From Deltaproteobacteria bacterium (GTDB lineage Bacteria > Desulfobacterota > BSN033 > UBA1163), in the NCBI GenBank assembly GCA_016875195.1, contig VGRY01000018.1, forward strand, positions 1-61,031: DNA of 61,031 nt, in the 5' to 3' direction. Position 1 is the first letter of the stretch. Every line of letters starts with the position of its first letter. This document shows positions 52,511 through 60,630 of the stretch, piece after piece. Under the pieces are notes generated by a model. The model saw only the letters and a program-made list of their open reading frames with translations. It was not told the DNA's origin and did not search any database. A program made the position numbers and the translations under genes.

Positions 52511-53839
52511 TTATGAAGAATGAGAATCCTCAAATTTCTTGATCAAGATGGTGCTGTTGACCCCTCCGAAGCCGGCGGAGATGGAGAGTCCTATTCTCAC
52601 TTCTTTCTTCCGGGCTTCGTTGGGAACATAGTCCAGGTCGCATTCCGGGTCTGGAAATTCGTAGTTGAGGGTGGGATGAATGATCCCCCTTTCAATTGTT
52701 AAAAGAGTGGCAATCGCCTCAACTCCTCCAGCCGCTCCCAGCAGGTGGCCTGTGATTGATTTGGTGGAACTGATGGGAATCTCGTAGGCCTTCTTCCCAA
52801 AGACCTCTTTGATCATCCTCGTCTCCACCTTGTCGTTGAGCGGAGTGGAGGTCCCGTGGGGGTTGATATAATCGACCTCTTCCGGAGAGATATCTCCCAT
52901 GAGAAGACTCTCGCGTACTGCCTTGCCTAAAGCTGTCCCATCAGGATCGGGTTCGGTAAGGTGAAAGGCATCTGCTGTCATCCCGAATCCGATCACCTCT
53001 CCATAGATATAGGCCCCTCTTCTCTGGGCATGTTCCAACTCTTCGAAGACGAGCACCCCTGCTCCTTCGGCCATGACAAAACCATCGCGCTCGCGATCAA
53101 ACGGCCGGCAGGCTCGCTGAGGTTCATCATTCCTGGTCGACATCGCCCTGAGGACATCAAACCCGCTAAAGACATAGGGAGTGAGACAAGCATCCGACCC
53201 GCCAGTCACCACGACATCCTCCATCCCCCCCTGGATCTGAAGGAAACCATTGCCCATGGCATGTGTCGCTGAAGCACAGGCCGTTGAGAGAGCAAACGCA
53301 GTTCCGCGGATCGAAAAATATTGGGCGATATGGGAGGTGATGGCACTCAGGTAAATATTAGGCAGTGCAAAAGGAGAGATGCCCCTGGTTCCCCTCGATA
53401 GAAAACGCTCGTGATAATGCTCCAGGATCTCCATCGACTCAACGCTCACTCCAAGAATCACTCCTATTCTAAATGGATCAATCCCTTTGAGTTGATATTC
53501 ACTTTTCAGCTCTTGGGGATTGTCCATCCCTGCTTCCCTCTTTTCAATTGGAATACCTGCATCTTCAAGGGCAAGTTTTGTGGCCGCAACCGCAAACTGT
53601 GAGGTTCTGCCAAAATATTTCGAATGTTTCGACTTCTCGACATATTGACTCAGGTCGAATCCTTCGATGGGCGCTCCGATCTGGCAACGGTATTGGCTCA
53701 TGTCACGATTTGGAAACTCAATCCGTTTGAAAGAGGTTTTTCCATGGATCAGGCTTTCCCAGTAGGCTTCTTTTCCAATCCCGATGGGTGTGATAGGCCC
53801 GATCCCAGTGATAACGACACGTCTCTTCTTATTTCCCAA
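52511..53839 (-). CDS. Beta-ketoacyl-ACP synthase II-like (FabF family)
   Basis: A 442-residue ketosynthase with an intact triad: C188 in STACAS, H328 in NPHGTST and H364 in SITGHLLG, with K360 before it. It elongates acyl-ACP with malonyl-ACP. A stretch of extra residues around 100-120 (REAGMDNPQELKSEYQLKG) makes it longer than FabF of about 412. The start is a TTG at 53839 with GGGAG upstream. No acp, fabG or fabD genes are nearby, so it is either a second KAS II or part of an isolated lipid or polyketide function. Confidence 0.82.
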   Translation of the reverse strand: MGNKKRRVVITGIGPITPIGIGKEAYWESLIHGKTSFKRIEFPNRDMSQYRCQIGAPIEGFDLSQYVEKSKHSKYFGRTSQFAVAATKLALEDAGIPIEKREAGMDNPQELKSEYQLKGIDPFRIGVILGVSVESMEILEHYHERFLSRGTRGISPFALPNIYLSAITSHIAQYFSIRGTAFALSTACASATHAMGNGFLQIQGGMEDVVVTGGSDACLTPYVFSGFDVLRAMSTRNDEPQRACRPFDRERDGFVMAEGAGVLVFEELEHAQRRGAYIYGEVIGFGMTADAFHLTEPDPDGTALGKAVRESLLMGDISPEEVDYINPHGTSTPLNDKVETRMIKEVFGKKAYEIPISSTKSITGHLLGAAGGVEAIATLLTIERGIIHPTLNYEFPDPECDLDYVPNEARKKEVRIGLSISAGFGGVNSTILIKKFEDSHSS

Positions 53840-53932
53840 ATCGATCTCCCTTCAAGGATGTACTGCTATTTTATCGTTTGGCCTTTCTTTGTCAAGGCGA
53901 AAAGAATTATTTTCGCTGACAGTATAGCTCTT

Positions 53933-55063
53933 TTAAGAGGATCGTTTCAATAATCGCAGGATGTTCCGGCTGAATATTTTCTGGCGGTCTTGCTGACTCA
54001 ACCCCATATCATCAACACTCATTTTCGCATCCATCGTAAAAGCCTTTCCCCCGGTTGAATCCATCGGACCATCCGAGCCAAACAGGATGCGGTCCGGACC
54101 GAAAAAGTTGTAAGCCATCTTAAGAATCAGTGGCTCGTAACCTTGCGTTGCCGTGTCACAGTAAAACTTTTTGAAATGATTGATATAGGGATGAGAAATA
54201 GAAGTGGGCTGCTTCTTCCCTGTGTTTTGTTCGAAGTACTCCCAGCCATATTGCATCCGCTTCGCAAACAAGGGAACAAGCGCTCCGTGATGATGAATAA
54301 TTAGCTTCAAATTGGGATAACGCTCGTAAACACCGCTAAAGACGAGCCTGACCATTGCCGTAGAGCTATCGAGTAACCAGGATAGAGTTTGCCAGACCTG
54401 ATATTGCGAGATCTTTTCCCCTGCATAGTCAGGGTACTCCGGAGGGCGAGAAGGATGAATCCAGAGTGGAACGTCCAGCTCAGCCGCCTTCCTGTAGAGA
54501 TGCTCATAGTCAGGATGGTCAGGCGGTTTCACCGTAGGCCCAACCACAAAAAATCCTCCCACAAGTTTTAATGTGTGGACAGCCCGTTCAAACTCTGTAA
54601 TCATGATTTCGGGGTTGGTCGTCGGTAGAAGAGCGACTCCTGAAAATCGATCCGGCCGTTTATGCACAATCGCTGCTAACTCATCATTAAAGAGCCGGGC
54701 TGCCTCTGCACATTGCTTCGGATTTGAGTGGACAGAGGGCATCGTTTCCAGCCAGGGAAGCGGGACCAGGATACTGAGATCGATGCCACAACCGTCCATG
54801 AGGGCAAGTCGTTTATCCACGTTAATCAGAGTCGGGGTATTGGCGAAAAGACTTCTAAACAGATGCGGATAGGTATTGCTGGCCTTTTCCAGAAATTCAA
54901 TGACGCCCATAACAGAAAAGTGGCAATAGGCATCTATTCGGTACTCATTTTCCAGTGTAACTCCCTTCCTCTGGTCTGCTTTTGGGGAAGAAGGAGCTGT
55001 CAATCCTACTCCAAGCGCTCCGGACGCCCATAAAACCTTCTTTAAGAAATCTCTTCGTTCCAT
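53933..55063 (-). CDS. Tat-exported amidohydrolase-family protein
   Basis: A 376-residue protein from ATG 55063 (GGAGG upstream). The Tat-type signal has RRDFLKK at residues 3-9. The mature part is an amidohydrolase_2 (PF04909-like) barrel: IDAYCHF where HxH is usual, LWIHPSRPPEYPDY, LIIHHHGALVP and the late LFGSDGPMDS with the catalytic aspartate. The first metal motif is thus reduced to one histidine. Relatives are decarboxylases or hydrolases of aromatic or cyclic acids. The frame also reaches ATG 55108, which overlaps the stop of the alpha/beta hydrolase, so the two genes are closely linked. Confidence 0.78.
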   Translation of the reverse strand: MERRDFLKKVLWASGALGVGLTAPSSPKADQRKGVTLENEYRIDAYCHFSVMGVIEFLEKASNTYPHLFRSLFANTPTLINVDKRLALMDGCGIDLSILVPLPWLETMPSVHSNPKQCAEAARLFNDELAAIVHKRPDRFSGVALLPTTNPEIMITEFERAVHTLKLVGGFFVVGPTVKPPDHPDYEHLYRKAAELDVPLWIHPSRPPEYPDYAGEKISQYQVWQTLSWLLDSSTAMVRLVFSGVYERYPNLKLIIHHHGALVPLFAKRMQYGWEYFEQNTGKKQPTSISHPYINHFKKFYCDTATQGYEPLILKMAYNFFGPDRILFGSDGPMDSTGGKAFTMDAKMSVDDMGLSQQDRQKIFSRNILRLLKRSS

Positions 55064-55104
55064 ACCACCTCCACTTTTTAAAGTTAGTTGTACCTCATTT
55101 TGGT

Positions 55105-56031
55105 TCATTTTTCGAGGAAAGATAGGATGGCCTCATTCACCTCTTTGGGCGTTTCCCACATGGGGATGTGGCCACTTTCCTTTACCACATGAATGACGGA
55201 ACCCCTGATCGCCTGATGCAGTTTTTCCCCGACGGAAGGGGGAAAGATGAGGTCATCCTCTCCCCAGATGAGAAGCGTAGGTTGGCGGATGAGGCCAACG
55301 GAATCCTTGAACCTCATGGCTTCTTGCGCATGATAAAGCGTTGAATAGAGAACCCAGGTGCTTCCTTTGATGCTGGAAAGTTGATATTGACGGCTCACGA
55401 TCTCAGGCGTGATCTGCTGGATGCCAGAAATACATTCCTGGAGAATCCACTTGATCGACCTCTCGCTTCGACTTCCGATAATAAGATAGGGAAGAAGAGG
55501 AATACGTTTTAGAGCAAACAGTGTCTTAAACGAATCATTGCTGGCCTGATGCAGGATATCCGGCGGCATGCAATCGATCAGGATCAAACGACTGACCCGC
55601 TCGGGAAATGAGATCGCCGTTGCCCAGGCGATCCCACCTCCCATCGAATTTCCAATCAGGGTGGCCTTCTCGATGCCAACCCCATCCATGAATGCTTTCA
55701 TAAAATGGATATAGGTCTCGGCATCATAATCGATTTTGGGTCTGTCCGAAAAACCATGGCCGATCAGATCGATGGCATAGACCCGAAAGGATCGGGAGAG
55801 AACCTCGATCTGTTTTTCCCATATCCACATGCCGGCGCCAAAGCCATGAATCAGCAACAGTGGTTCCCCCTCTCCTTTCACTACATAAAAAATGGTGTGG
55901 CCTTGAACCTGAATGGTCTGGGGCGATAGGGAGGGATTCCACTCGATTCTGTCCGGACGGATCAGGGGCGTCCGCCTCCTTCCTAAAAAGGGAGCAAATA
56001 AGACGGAAAGGGCCCAGCGGATGGAAATCAT
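55105..56031 (-). CDS. Alpha/beta-hydrolase
   Basis: A 308-residue alpha/beta-hydrolase fold enzyme. HGFGAG near residue 62 forms the oxyanion-hole region, and the nucleophile is S129 in GNSMGG. The acid is in IWGEDDLIFP and the base histidine in ESGHIPMWE. The N-terminal 45 residues include a hydrophobic stretch (WALSVLFAPFLG) that may anchor it to the membrane. The substrate is unknown, an ester or C-C bond of a diketone. It precedes the amidohydrolase gene, with possible ATGA overlap. Confidence 0.8.
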   Translation of the reverse strand: MISIRWALSVLFAPFLGRRRTPLIRPDRIEWNPSLSPQTIQVQGHTIFYVVKGEGEPLLLIHGFGAGMWIWEKQIEVLSRSFRVYAIDLIGHGFSDRPKIDYDAETYIHFMKAFMDGVGIEKATLIGNSMGGGIAWATAISFPERVSRLILIDCMPPDILHQASNDSFKTLFALKRIPLLPYLIIGSRSERSIKWILQECISGIQQITPEIVSRQYQLSSIKGSTWVLYSTLYHAQEAMRFKDSVGLIRQPTLLIWGEDDLIFPPSVGEKLHQAIRGSVIHVVKESGHIPMWETPKEVNEAILSFLEK

Positions 56032-56105
56032 TGAAAAGCGATATGTGATCTTCGATTTATGATTGTTGACGTTTGATTTACAAACCTGAAATTAAAACCT
56101 GGCAA

Positions 56106-57200
56106 TTACCGCTTCTTCTCTCTCTTCTTGAACAATCCCTCAAACAACCCTGCCCCTCCTTCTGATTCTCCAGCCCCCACTGATTTGATCGGAAGTCCAA
56201 GGACTTCTGCAAAGGAGAATGCCATTTGCGTCAAGAAAGCATCTTGAAGGTCAAACCGGGGATCATCCATATTCCCCTTTACATGGAATTTCACTTTGAC
56301 CCTGTTTCCTTTATCCTTTAAGAGAGAAGCAAGTGTCTTTGCAGGAAGATAGAATACCGTTCCTTCTTCCTTGATTTGAAGGTCAGCGAGTTCCATGTGG
56401 CCGGGGGCGTTTATCCTTTGGCTCTTGATTGTAACCGTTGCATCCATATTCATGTGCCCGGACTCAATCTCCGCTGATACCCTTTTCCGGTAGTAAGGTT
56501 CGAAAGTCTTTAACTCAACCTCTCCCATTTTTAATAAGACCTCCATATCCAAACTCGCTAAGTCAACCCAACCCTTGGCAAAAATCTCCCCTGATTTAGC
56601 AACCCCCTTTATCTTCCCCTTCAACTCAATGGGAGATTGGGAGGAGACAGAAGGATACCGGATATTCTCTAATTTCAGGTCTATGTCTCTTAAACGGATC
56701 TGCCCGGGAGTCTCGCCCGCCTTCATATCATCAAAATCGATTGAGCCTTTCTCAATCCGGAACCGGTCAATCCTTATAGGAATGGTCTCCTTTTCCTTTT
56801 TGACTTCCCTGTGGGAAGCCTCTCCGCTCTTCTCTTCTTTTGGAATCGATACCCATGGACCGATGGTGATCCCATCCCGCGTTCGATAGAAAAAGAAAGA
56901 AGGGCTTAAAATGGCCCACTCCCGAATATGCAATCTCTTTTTTAAAAAGGAACGGAGGTCAGGGTAAATCTTCATCTCCTCAACTCCGAGGAAGGTTTTT
57001 TTAGTGCGCGGATCCTCAAATCGAATTCCATGGATGGAGAGGTGGGTTGCCTTGACCTGGACCTGTTCAATGGTGAATCCAGGTCCAATCATCTTCTGAA
57101 TCTGAGCCTGAAGGAATTTCACGGCATAGAAGGAGAGCGCAAGATAGCCTCCCGCAAAGACAAGGATAACAACCCCTGCAATGGCGAGCCACTTTTTCAT
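56106..57200 (-). CDS. AsmA-like membrane-anchored protein
   Basis: A 364-residue protein from ATG 57200. Residues 4-26 are a membrane anchor (WLAIAGVVILVFAGGYLAL). The rest is a beta-rich AsmA/DUF748-type periplasmic chain (FTIEQVQVKATHLSIHGI, IRIDRFRIEKGSIDFDD). It ends with a basic KKREKKR. Longer upstream residues in the open frame are translated from palindromic element C, so that extension is rejected. AsmA-like proteins are thought to help lipid traffic between membranes. No clear ribosome site is seen. Confidence 0.7.
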   Translation of the reverse strand: MKKWLAIAGVVILVFAGGYLALSFYAVKFLQAQIQKMIGPGFTIEQVQVKATHLSIHGIRFEDPRTKKTFLGVEEMKIYPDLRSFLKKRLHIREWAILSPSFFFYRTRDGITIGPWVSIPKEEKSGEASHREVKKEKETIPIRIDRFRIEKGSIDFDDMKAGETPGQIRLRDIDLKLENIRYPSVSSQSPIELKGKIKGVAKSGEIFAKGWVDLASLDMEVLLKMGEVELKTFEPYYRKRVSAEIESGHMNMDATVTIKSQRINAPGHMELADLQIKEEGTVFYLPAKTLASLLKDKGNRVKVKFHVKGNMDDPRFDLQDAFLTQMAFSFAEVLGLPIKSVGAGESEGGAGLFEGLFKKREKKR

Positions 57201-57209
57201 AGGTATTAT

Positions 57210-57331
57210 TACAAACGAAATATGTCGTGTGTCATTGCGAGGAGCAGAGCGACGAAGCAATCCCAATAAAAATCGAGATTGCCACGCCCTCCAGGCTCGC
57301 AATGACTGTAACAATATTTACTTCGTTTGTA
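57210..57331. repeat. Nested palindromic element C
   Basis: The inner core runs from GTCATTGCGA (57231-57240) to TCGCAATGAC (57297-57306). Outer arms TACAAACGAA (57210-57219) and TTCGTTTGTA (57322-57331) form a 10-bp inverted repeat with further partial matches. It lies directly upstream of the AsmA-like gene. Confidence 0.65.
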
Positions 57332-57389
57332 TTAGTTCGGAGTTATGAATTCGAATTCCGCATTCCGCAATTTGCAATCCGCAATGGAA

Positions 57390-58532
57390 TTATGGTTTCT
57401 TAATCAAAGAAAACTCCTCTTTCTTCTTCTCATAGGCTTCTGACAGAAGGGCGAAGATCGATTTCACTACAAGCTGAAAAAGGAAAGGGTTGGGTTGAAT
57501 TACATTCGGAGCCTTTTTAAGATCAATCGCAACCGCTAACGAAACTTTGGCCTCTTCCTCTCTTCCGGATTTAAAAAGATAATAGGCCATATCTTCCATT
57601 CTTCTCCGGTAAAGAGACCTCTTCTCCTCCGGAAAGAGGTCAGAAAGCGCCCTCTGATAGATCTCCTGAAACCTGGCCTCTTTCTGGGGCTGATTCAGAA
57701 CCAGCTTCGACTCCTCCGCTTCCCATACCTCATTGGCATAAGGCCGGATCTCTTCCTCTCTAATCTTCCAGGAGCCGAATAAGTCGGTTTTCAGGAGATC
57801 ACCCCCTCTATTCAAAACCCGTTCGTCCCCCTCGATCTCGTCTGTCTCCATCATGGAATAGACCGGAGACTGCTCATACTCCTTCTTTATGCTTTCGACC
57901 TCTTTTCTCAACTGGATATATTCTTGTAAAGGACTCTTTCCTTGATCCAGGGCGAGTTGGTTGGCCTGAGCGAAGAGATACCCTACATAAGAAGGTTCCA
58001 TTGCTATCAGTGAAAAGGGGCCCCCTTTCTGAATCTCCTCAAAAAATGGCTTGAACCTTTTACGGGTCATCTCCCCACCTGAAAAATCGACCAATCCCTC
58101 AGTATCGCCGACGATCCCCTGCATCACGGTCAATCCCTTTCCGGCATGGGGAATGACGAGCACCAGAAATCTCCGTCCGAGAAAATCAAAAGGGCCTCCG
58201 AATCCCCGGGGTGGTTCTGTTTGCAACGGCCTGAAAACAGGACCTTCCTTTCCCGCCGAGACCTCTTCTACGATGATCCCTTTGCTTTTTAATCGATAAA
58301 GTGATCGTTTGATGGCTTTCCGGATTTTTTTATCGCATGGAACCTCAAGCAATTGTTGGAGGAGACGGGCCATTTCAAGAGATGGGAGGGCTGACAGTTC
58401 CTCAATCATCCGGACTGCAGCCTCAGGTTCTTTGTCTAAAATCGGACGAAGTGTCTGAAGGATCTCCCCTTCCCGCCTTCCCTCGCGAATATCAAATTTT
58501 ACTTTTTCAATCATCGTTTGAATTTCTTCCAA
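57390..58532 (-). CDS. Unknown protein, mainly helical
   Basis: A 380-residue protein from a TTG at 58532 with AGGAG upstream. The first 95 residues look like helical repeats (IRMIEELSALPSLEMARLLQ-type pattern, then KKIRKAIKRSLYRLKSKGI). The middle has a beta-containing segment around GRRFLVLVIPHAGKGLTVMQG and DTEGLVDFSGGEMTRKRFK. The C-terminal third is helical and charged. No signal or membrane segment is visible. The family is not recognised. It is 20 bases downstream of the UbiA-type gene on the same strand and may share its transcript. Confidence 0.6.
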   Translation of the reverse strand: MEEIQTMIEKVKFDIREGRREGEILQTLRPILDKEPEAAVRMIEELSALPSLEMARLLQQLLEVPCDKKIRKAIKRSLYRLKSKGIIVEEVSAGKEGPVFRPLQTEPPRGFGGPFDFLGRRFLVLVIPHAGKGLTVMQGIVGDTEGLVDFSGGEMTRKRFKPFFEEIQKGGPFSLIAMEPSYVGYLFAQANQLALDQGKSPLQEYIQLRKEVESIKKEYEQSPVYSMMETDEIEGDERVLNRGGDLLKTDLFGSWKIREEEIRPYANEVWEAEESKLVLNQPQKEARFQEIYQRALSDLFPEEKRSLYRRRMEDMAYYLFKSGREEEAKVSLAVAIDLKKAPNVIQPNPFLFQLVVKSIFALLSEAYEKKKEEFSLIKKP

Positions 58533-58552
58533 TGTGGTCTCCTATGGTTAAA

Positions 58553-59470
58553 TTATACGATGCTCTGTTGAATCGTTAAAATCATAGTGATGGAGAGATT
58601 GACTAAAAGTGTGTTTCTGCAGAGAAGCTCTAGTCTCTTTGTCTCACGATAGGCCTCTTGCCAGGCCATCCAGAGATTCCAGAGGATAAGAACAGTGGGG
58701 ATGGCTGAAAGGACAAATAGCCAGGGATATTTTCCGAACATTATCAGAATCTTAATGAAGAAGAGGCCGGTCAAAATGGATAGACCCATATAGAGGTCAG
58801 TCATCCTCTCCTTTCCGAATCGAACCACCAGGGTTCGTTTACCAATGGCATGGTCCGCCTCTTGGTCTGAAAATTCATTGATTAAGATCACATTGAAGAT
58901 GGACAATCCTACTGGGATGGAAAGCAAAAAAATCTGATGACTGAAAAAACCGGTGAAAAGATAAAATCCTGTGGCAATCGGTAGCCAGCCATAACAGAAC
59001 CCAATGAGGATTTCTCCTATTCCCCGGTAAGCCCATCGGAAAGGCCTTCCAGAATAGAAAAAACCGGAAAAGATGCCCACTCCTCCGAGGATGAGGGTGT
59101 AGGGACCGGTCTGGTATTGGAAATAGATATAAAGACCGCTCAGAATCCCTCCCATAAGGCATCCATAACCGAGAAGAAGCGAAACCCGGGCTGGAAGAAC
59201 ACCGTCGACCAGCACCCTTGATCCTCCTGAAAATCGGTTGAACTCCTGATTGATGCGGTCACCCTCTAAATCATTCCACTCACCCAGGTAGTAGGTCATC
59301 CACATGATGAGAATGACAGTAAAGGAAGCAAGCAGATAGAGGTCCAGAGAACCCTGATAACCCCATCGCCACGCGAGAACAAATCCAAGAATCAGAGGGA
59401 GTATCCCTACCGAAAGAAAAGGAACTCTCGAAAGTTTCCACCAGGCTGCAAGGTATAATTTCAGATTCAT
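58553..59470 (-). CDS. UbiA-family prenyltransferase
   Basis: A 305-residue membrane protein with about eight helices. The first prenyl-diphosphate motif reads NDLEGDRIN near residues 66-74, and the second region reads NEFSDQEADHAIGKRTL. These match UbiA enzymes of the MenA-like branch, which attach a polyprenyl chain to 1,4-dihydroxy-2-naphthoate for menaquinone, but quinone or haem relatives cannot be excluded. The start is ATG 59470; an in-frame TTG at 59488 is possible. No other quinone genes are nearby. Confidence 0.8.
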   Translation of the reverse strand: MNLKLYLAAWWKLSRVPFLSVGILPLILGFVLAWRWGYQGSLDLYLLASFTVILIMWMTYYLGEWNDLEGDRINQEFNRFSGGSRVLVDGVLPARVSLLLGYGCLMGGILSGLYIYFQYQTGPYTLILGGVGIFSGFFYSGRPFRWAYRGIGEILIGFCYGWLPIATGFYLFTGFFSHQIFLLSIPVGLSIFNVILINEFSDQEADHAIGKRTLVVRFGKERMTDLYMGLSILTGLFFIKILIMFGKYPWLFVLSAIPTVLILWNLWMAWQEAYRETKRLELLCRNTLLVNLSITMILTIQQSIV

Positions 59471-59518
59471 GTTAATCAAATAGAACAAAATTGTTCAAAA
59501 TTCAACCTGGTAAAAAGA

Positions 59519-59560
59519 GAAGGGCGACCACCTTCATTTCGAAGATGATCGCCCTTCAAG
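59519..59560 (-). terminator. Terminator after the two tiny membrane-protein genes
   Basis: GAAGGGCGA and TCGCCCTTC (within 59519-59558) form a long stem with additional inner pairing. On the minus strand it is followed by TCTTTTT. It ends the unit of small genes at 59614-59900. Confidence 0.65.
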
Positions 59561-59613
59561 GTTAGAGGTTAAAGGAGGCTGGGGATTGAAGCCTTTAGTA
59601 CAAAAAGGAGGTT

Positions 59614-59766
59614 CTAAAAAATCCGGAACAACCTTCCAAAAAAGTAGGAGACGAAGAACACGTTCGTAAAGATCAATACCCACTCGGCCACTCTTTTAGG
59701 ATTGATCTCAACTTTCCTCACTCTTTCTTCAATATGATAAACGCCTGTGATCTGACTTGCATCCAT
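59614..59766 (-). CDS. Tiny membrane protein, 50 residues
   Basis: The minus-strand frame from ATG 59766 to TAG 59614-59616 encodes 50 residues: a soluble, charged N-terminal half (YHIEERVRKVEINPKRVAEW) and one hydrophobic helix (VLIFTNVFFVSYFFG), ending in RLFRIF. AAGGTG is about five bases upstream. It lies 17 bases after another tiny membrane-protein gene and before a good terminator, which supports expression. The family is unknown. Confidence 0.55.
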   Translation of the reverse strand: MDASQITGVYHIEERVRKVEINPKRVAEWVLIFTNVFFVSYFFGRLFRIF

Positions 59767-59783
59767 ATTTCACCTTGTCCCCA

Positions 59784-59900
59784 TTAACTTTCAAGATATG
59801 TTTTTGCCACTCGCAGAAGGCCAAATGCACAAAAAACGATCAAACAAATAGTAATGAAGTTTACAGATGCCAGCTCAATAACCATCGAATTCATTCTCAT
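59784..59900 (-). CDS. Tiny membrane protein, 38 residues
   Basis: The minus-strand frame from ATG 59900 to TAA 59784-59786 encodes 38 residues dominated by one helix (VNFITICLIVFCAFGLL) and a short basic end (RVAKTYLES). AGGAGAGGAG is directly upstream. Together with the 50-residue gene it forms a compact two-gene unit. It may be a small subunit of a membrane complex encoded elsewhere; the family is unknown. Confidence 0.5.
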   Translation of the reverse strand: MRMNSMVIELASVNFITICLIVFCAFGLLRVAKTYLES

Positions 59901-60296
59901 CTCCTCTCCTACTCAACAACGTTTGATAATATCAAAAGCAAATACCATACCAAACAAGCTAACGTTCTTTAATTTACTAACACATTGAATTAAATGAAGA
60001 ATTTAAATCAGAGTATAATAACAAGAAGAAGAATCAGAGAACAAAAATGTCAAACATGTCTTTATCATTTCGTAAAAAATCATAATTTATTGAAATCAAA
60101 AAAGAATTGTTAATTGACAAAAAGTCATTCAAGTTCATTTTTGGTCAATGCGGTAAAATTCGGTAAACTGAACTTATAAGGTTGGACAATTAAGGTGAAT
60201 TATATGCTGGAATATAAAAGGATTGTTTGCCTGATTGTCATCATTGCCTATCTCTGTTATTCTATCTGTCAACGACTGAGTAAAATCCTTTCATAC
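59901..60296. other. A/T-rich region upstream of the tiny genes
   Basis: No convincing gene. A plus-strand frame from ATG 60204 to TAA 60357 (51 residues, with a hydrophobic helix) has AAGGTG upstream, but its 3' half is antisense to a transposase remnant. GCGGTAAAATTCGGTAAAC near 60150 is a short direct repeat of CGGTAAA. Confidence 0.35.
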
Positions 60297-60590
60297 CTAC
60301 CTTATACCCACAGCAAAAGCCAACTCCTTATCACAGTTGATGAGATTGTAAGAGAATAAGAGGGTATGGAAATAGGCCTCGTTGGCTGCAAAATGTTTCG
60401 TGGGAATTTTTCCTAAGGGATAGTCCCATTTGAGTTCTTTGTTAATCAGTTCGACGCCGGCTCAGCCATTGTTGTGGGCGACAATGGAGAGAGAGCCAAA
60501 AGTGACAGGGGTGGTTCCCTGTAAAATGAGATGAGAATGTAGGACTCCATCGGGAGCGATCTTGGTAATAGGCGGATTGCTCCTAAGCAT
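60297..60590 (-). pseudogene. C-terminal remnant of a transposase (IS1380/IS4-like)
   Basis: On the minus strand the frame from 60590 reads ITKIAPDGVLHSHLILQG, meets a TGA at 60464-60462, and continues in the same frame with ELINKELKWDYPLGKIPTKH, FAANEAYFHTLLFSYNLI and a TAG at 60299-60297. The pattern KELKWDYPLGKIP...ANEAYF...YNLI is typical of the end of DDE transposases of the IS1380/IS4 type. The 5' part is missing and the stop breaks the frame. Confidence 0.6.
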
Positions 60591-60630
60591 TTTGTTTTGA
60601 CAGGGTTTTCCTTATTTTTAGCGAGCTCTT

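Noticed and set aside
57201-57314. N-terminal extension of the AsmA-like protein
   Set aside because: These codons translate palindromic element C; the membrane anchor begins properly at ATG 57200.
60204-60359. 51-codon plus-strand frame with a hydrophobic helix
   Set aside because: It has a possible ribosome site, but its second half is antisense to a recognisable transposase remnant, so it is probably chance.
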